Positions 32,734 to 33,944 of a DNA stretch of 33,944 nt are shown here, piece by piece. This DNA comes from Candidatus Roizmanbacteria bacterium (lineage in GTDB: Bacteria; Patescibacteriota; Microgenomatia; UBA1406; GWC2-37-13). How positions within the stretch are numbered: the first letter of the stretch is position 1; every line of letters starts with the position of its first letter. The notes under the pieces are model-generated. The model made no database searches. It saw only the letters and a program-made list of their open reading frames with translations, and was not told where the DNA came from. The DNA lies in contig JAPLYQ010000142.1 of NCBI GenBank assembly GCA_026395475.1, forward strand, positions 1 through 33,944, in the 5' to 3' direction. The translations under genes and the position numbers were made by a program.

Positions 32734-33306
32734 ATGCTAATTACGTCTGAACAACTGCATGAAATGATACCACATTCAACAGATAAGTTGATTTTACGTT
32801 ATCTTACACCTTTAAATAACGCAATGGAACAGTTCCAAATAAATACACCATTACGTATTGCAGCTTTTATAGCTCAAGTTGCACATGAAAGTTGTAGTTT
32901 AGTGTATTCTGAGGAGATTGCAAGTGGAAGTGCTTATGAAAAACGTGGTGACTTAGGTAATTTATTGCCAGAAGCACTTGCAGTTGCTCATGCTAACCAT
33001 AGTACAACTGGAAGATTCTACAAAGGGCGCAGTTTATTGCAAATTACAGGTTATAGTAACTACTTAGCGTGTAGTAAAGGTATTGATGTTGACTGTGTAA
33101 CTAATCCTAGAATACTTTCTGAGCCTGAATATGCTGCAAAGAGTGCTGCATGGTTTTGGAACATTCATAACTTAAATATCCTTGCGGATGTTGAGATGTT
33201 CGACAAGATAACACATGTAATTAATGGAGGTTACAATGGAAAAGCTGAACGAGATACAAATTATCGTCGTTGTAAGGAAGTCTTAGGTTGTAATGCGAAG
33301 AAATAA
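32734..33306 (+). CDS. Endolysin, glycoside hydrolase family 19 type
   Basis: 190 residues, single catalytic domain with no signal peptide or wall-binding domain. Family motifs: IAAFIAQVAHESCSLVYSEE with Glu52 as probable general acid, ASGSAYEKRGDLGN with a second Glu (61 or 69), then GRFYKGRSLLQITGYSNYLA, the conserved substrate groove, and SEPEYAAKSAAWFWN and INGGYNG near the end. It cleaves peptidoglycan glycan strands and needs the holin for access. No Rz/Rz1 spanin gene was recognised nearby. ATTATG start with CTGGAG ribosome-binding site. It overlaps the next gene by 14 bases. Confidence 0.9.
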   Translation: MLITSEQLHEMIPHSTDKLILRYLTPLNNAMEQFQINTPLRIAAFIAQVAHESCSLVYSEEIASGSAYEKRGDLGNLLPEALAVAHANHSTTGRFYKGRSLLQITGYSNYLACSKGIDVDCVTNPRILSEPEYAAKSAAWFWNIHNLNILADVEMFDKITHVINGGYNGKAERDTNYRRCKEVLGCNAKK

Positions 33307-33715
33307 ACTTACCAAACCAATAGGTAAGTACAACATACTATATGATTTGTGTGAAACTGTACTTACTGAGTTTGAGGCAACAGGCAAGAAATTCCCCGTT
33401 ACTAAGTATACTCCAGCTAAAATATCGGCTGGAGTTGTTTACTTTATCAGATTTACATTTACTGATGGAACAATATTATACAAACTTGGCTACACTTCGC
33501 GTACAGTATACATAAGAATGGAAACCTTAGGTATTCCATATGGAACTAAGACACGTGTACTTGCTGCATTACCTTTTAGTTCTGTACAAACTGCGTATAA
33601 AGCTGAACAGTTACTTCATGAGAAGTTTATTAAGTACAAGTACAGCGGGAAAGGTAGACTTGCTAATGGTAACAGTGAACTTTATATTTGTGACTTGTTA
33701 CAGTTACAAGCGTAG
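33293..33715 (+). CDS. GIY-YIG / T5orf172-like domain protein (putative nuclease)
   Basis: 140 residues. After a basic N-terminus, residues 46-76 read AGVVYFIRF ... LYKLGYTSRTVYIRME, fitting the GIY-YIG-like T5orf172 or MUG113 pattern: Tyr50, YKLG (63-66), Arg75 as the catalytic Arg and Glu105 in AYKAEQLLHEKF as the metal-binding Glu. The C-terminus NGNSELYICDLL has the usual family end. Such proteins may be homing-type or DNA-processing nucleases. It starts inside the endolysin gene and is the last gene of the cluster. The activity is inferred. Confidence 0.7.
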   Translation: MRRNKLTKPIGKYNILYDLCETVLTEFEATGKKFPVTKYTPAKISAGVVYFIRFTFTDGTILYKLGYTSRTVYIRMETLGIPYGTKTRVLAALPFSSVQTAYKAEQLLHEKFIKYKYSGKGRLANGNSELYICDLLQLQA

Positions 33716-33944
33716 CTTATACCCACTCACCCCTTCCTTACCCGCCCAACTAACCCCTTCCTTACCAAAATTCCTAATCCTATCCACCTCCCTCCCCTTT
33801 TCAGGATAAAACTTCACTTCTCAGGATAAAACCCCACCTTTTTATACCCTAAGTCATTGAAAAACCACACATTTGCACACTATGATATGTACAGGCAAAA
33901 TCAAAAGACGAAAATCCGCGTGGGTGTGCGCGTGATAAAATGCT
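33716..33944 (+). other. Non-coding C-rich, G-poor end with short direct repeats; possible Rho-dependent terminator
   Basis: No convincing gene is seen here. From 33716 to about 33840 the plus strand is rich in C and has only about five G. It contains a 14-base repeat, ACCCCTTCCTTACC, at 33729-33742 and 33753-33766, and TCAGGATAAAAC at 33801-33812 and 33821-33832 (20-base period). The last 30 bases switch to a G-rich GCGTG-containing sequence (GCGTG twice). C-rich unstructured RNA after the last late gene fits a rut-like Rho site; a packaging or replication site is also possible. Confidence 0.45.

Noticed and set aside
33540..33809. 89-codon plus-strand ORF overlapping the GIY-YIG-like gene
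   Set aside because: Mostly in another frame of the GIY-YIG-like gene and then runs into the C-rich tract; product has no recognisable pattern.
1..33944. tRNA genes, CRISPR array, insertion sequence, integrase or att site
   Set aside because: Looked for by eye; no clover-leaf-like sequence, regularly spaced repeats, transposase or recombinase was recognised in the window.

Overview
The window reads as the late (virion and lysis) half of a lambda-like, long-tailed phage (siphovirus) or prophage. Evidence is one almost unbroken run of plus-strand genes in lambda order: terminase small and large subunits, gpW, portal gpB, protease gpC with a nested scaffold start, decoration gpD, capsid gpE, gpZ, gpU-like, tail tube gpV, gpG/gpGT by frameshift, tape measure gpH, gpM, gpL, gpK, gpI and gpJ. 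A lysis cassette follows. The DNA is clearly AT-rich. The GH19 endolysin, 3-TM holin and lambda-type tail tip suggest a Gram-negative host, but nothing identifies the genus. No integrase, repressor, replication gene, tRNA or CRISPR array was seen.

Layout. 1-186: start of a probable leftward gene and a divergent intergenic region with a sigma70-like promoter over a 12-bp palindrome. 187-5060: DNA packaging and connector genes, with an extra GH24 lysozyme-fold gene between terminase and gpW. 5061-9360: a strong promoter, then protease/scaffold, a greatly enlarged decoration protein, the capsid protein, and a hairpin. 9369-13766: neck and tail tube genes, a terminator-like hairpin after the tube gene, and the tail assembly chaperone with a textbook A AAA AAC slippery site. 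13759-29845: tape measure and tail tip, with a large SGNH-hydrolase fiber gene placed unusually between gpM and gpL. 29842-31106: two DUF6453-like paralogues. 31107-33715: a second strong promoter with a structured leader, three unknown small proteins, holin, endolysin and a GIY-YIG-like protein. 33716-33944: a C-rich, G-poor non-coding end.

The most unusual points are: (1) a complete Hint (intein-like) domain at the N-terminus of the central tail tip protein gpJ, with all splice motifs except the nucleophilic +1 residue, followed directly by a normal gpJ start; (2) a GH24 lysozyme homologue next to the terminase in which the positions of all three catalytic residues (Glu11, Asp20, Thr26 in T4 lysozyme numbering) are replaced; (3) extra surface modules in decoration, tube and tip proteins, some apparently shared; (4) a gpL that has lost the Cys-rich Fe-S domain; (5) a fiber with three tandem repeat modules and an SGNH domain whose catalytic Asp is Asn.

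How the genes work together: the terminase packages DNA into a prohead built from portal, protease, scaffold and gpE-type capsid stabilised by a gpD-type protein. gpW and neck proteins join it to a tail whose length is set by a 1520-residue tape measure and whose tip (M, L, K, I, J, fiber) recognises and probably deacylates a surface polysaccharide. Holin and GH19 endolysin release progeny. All family assignments come from reading the translated sequences; no database search was run.
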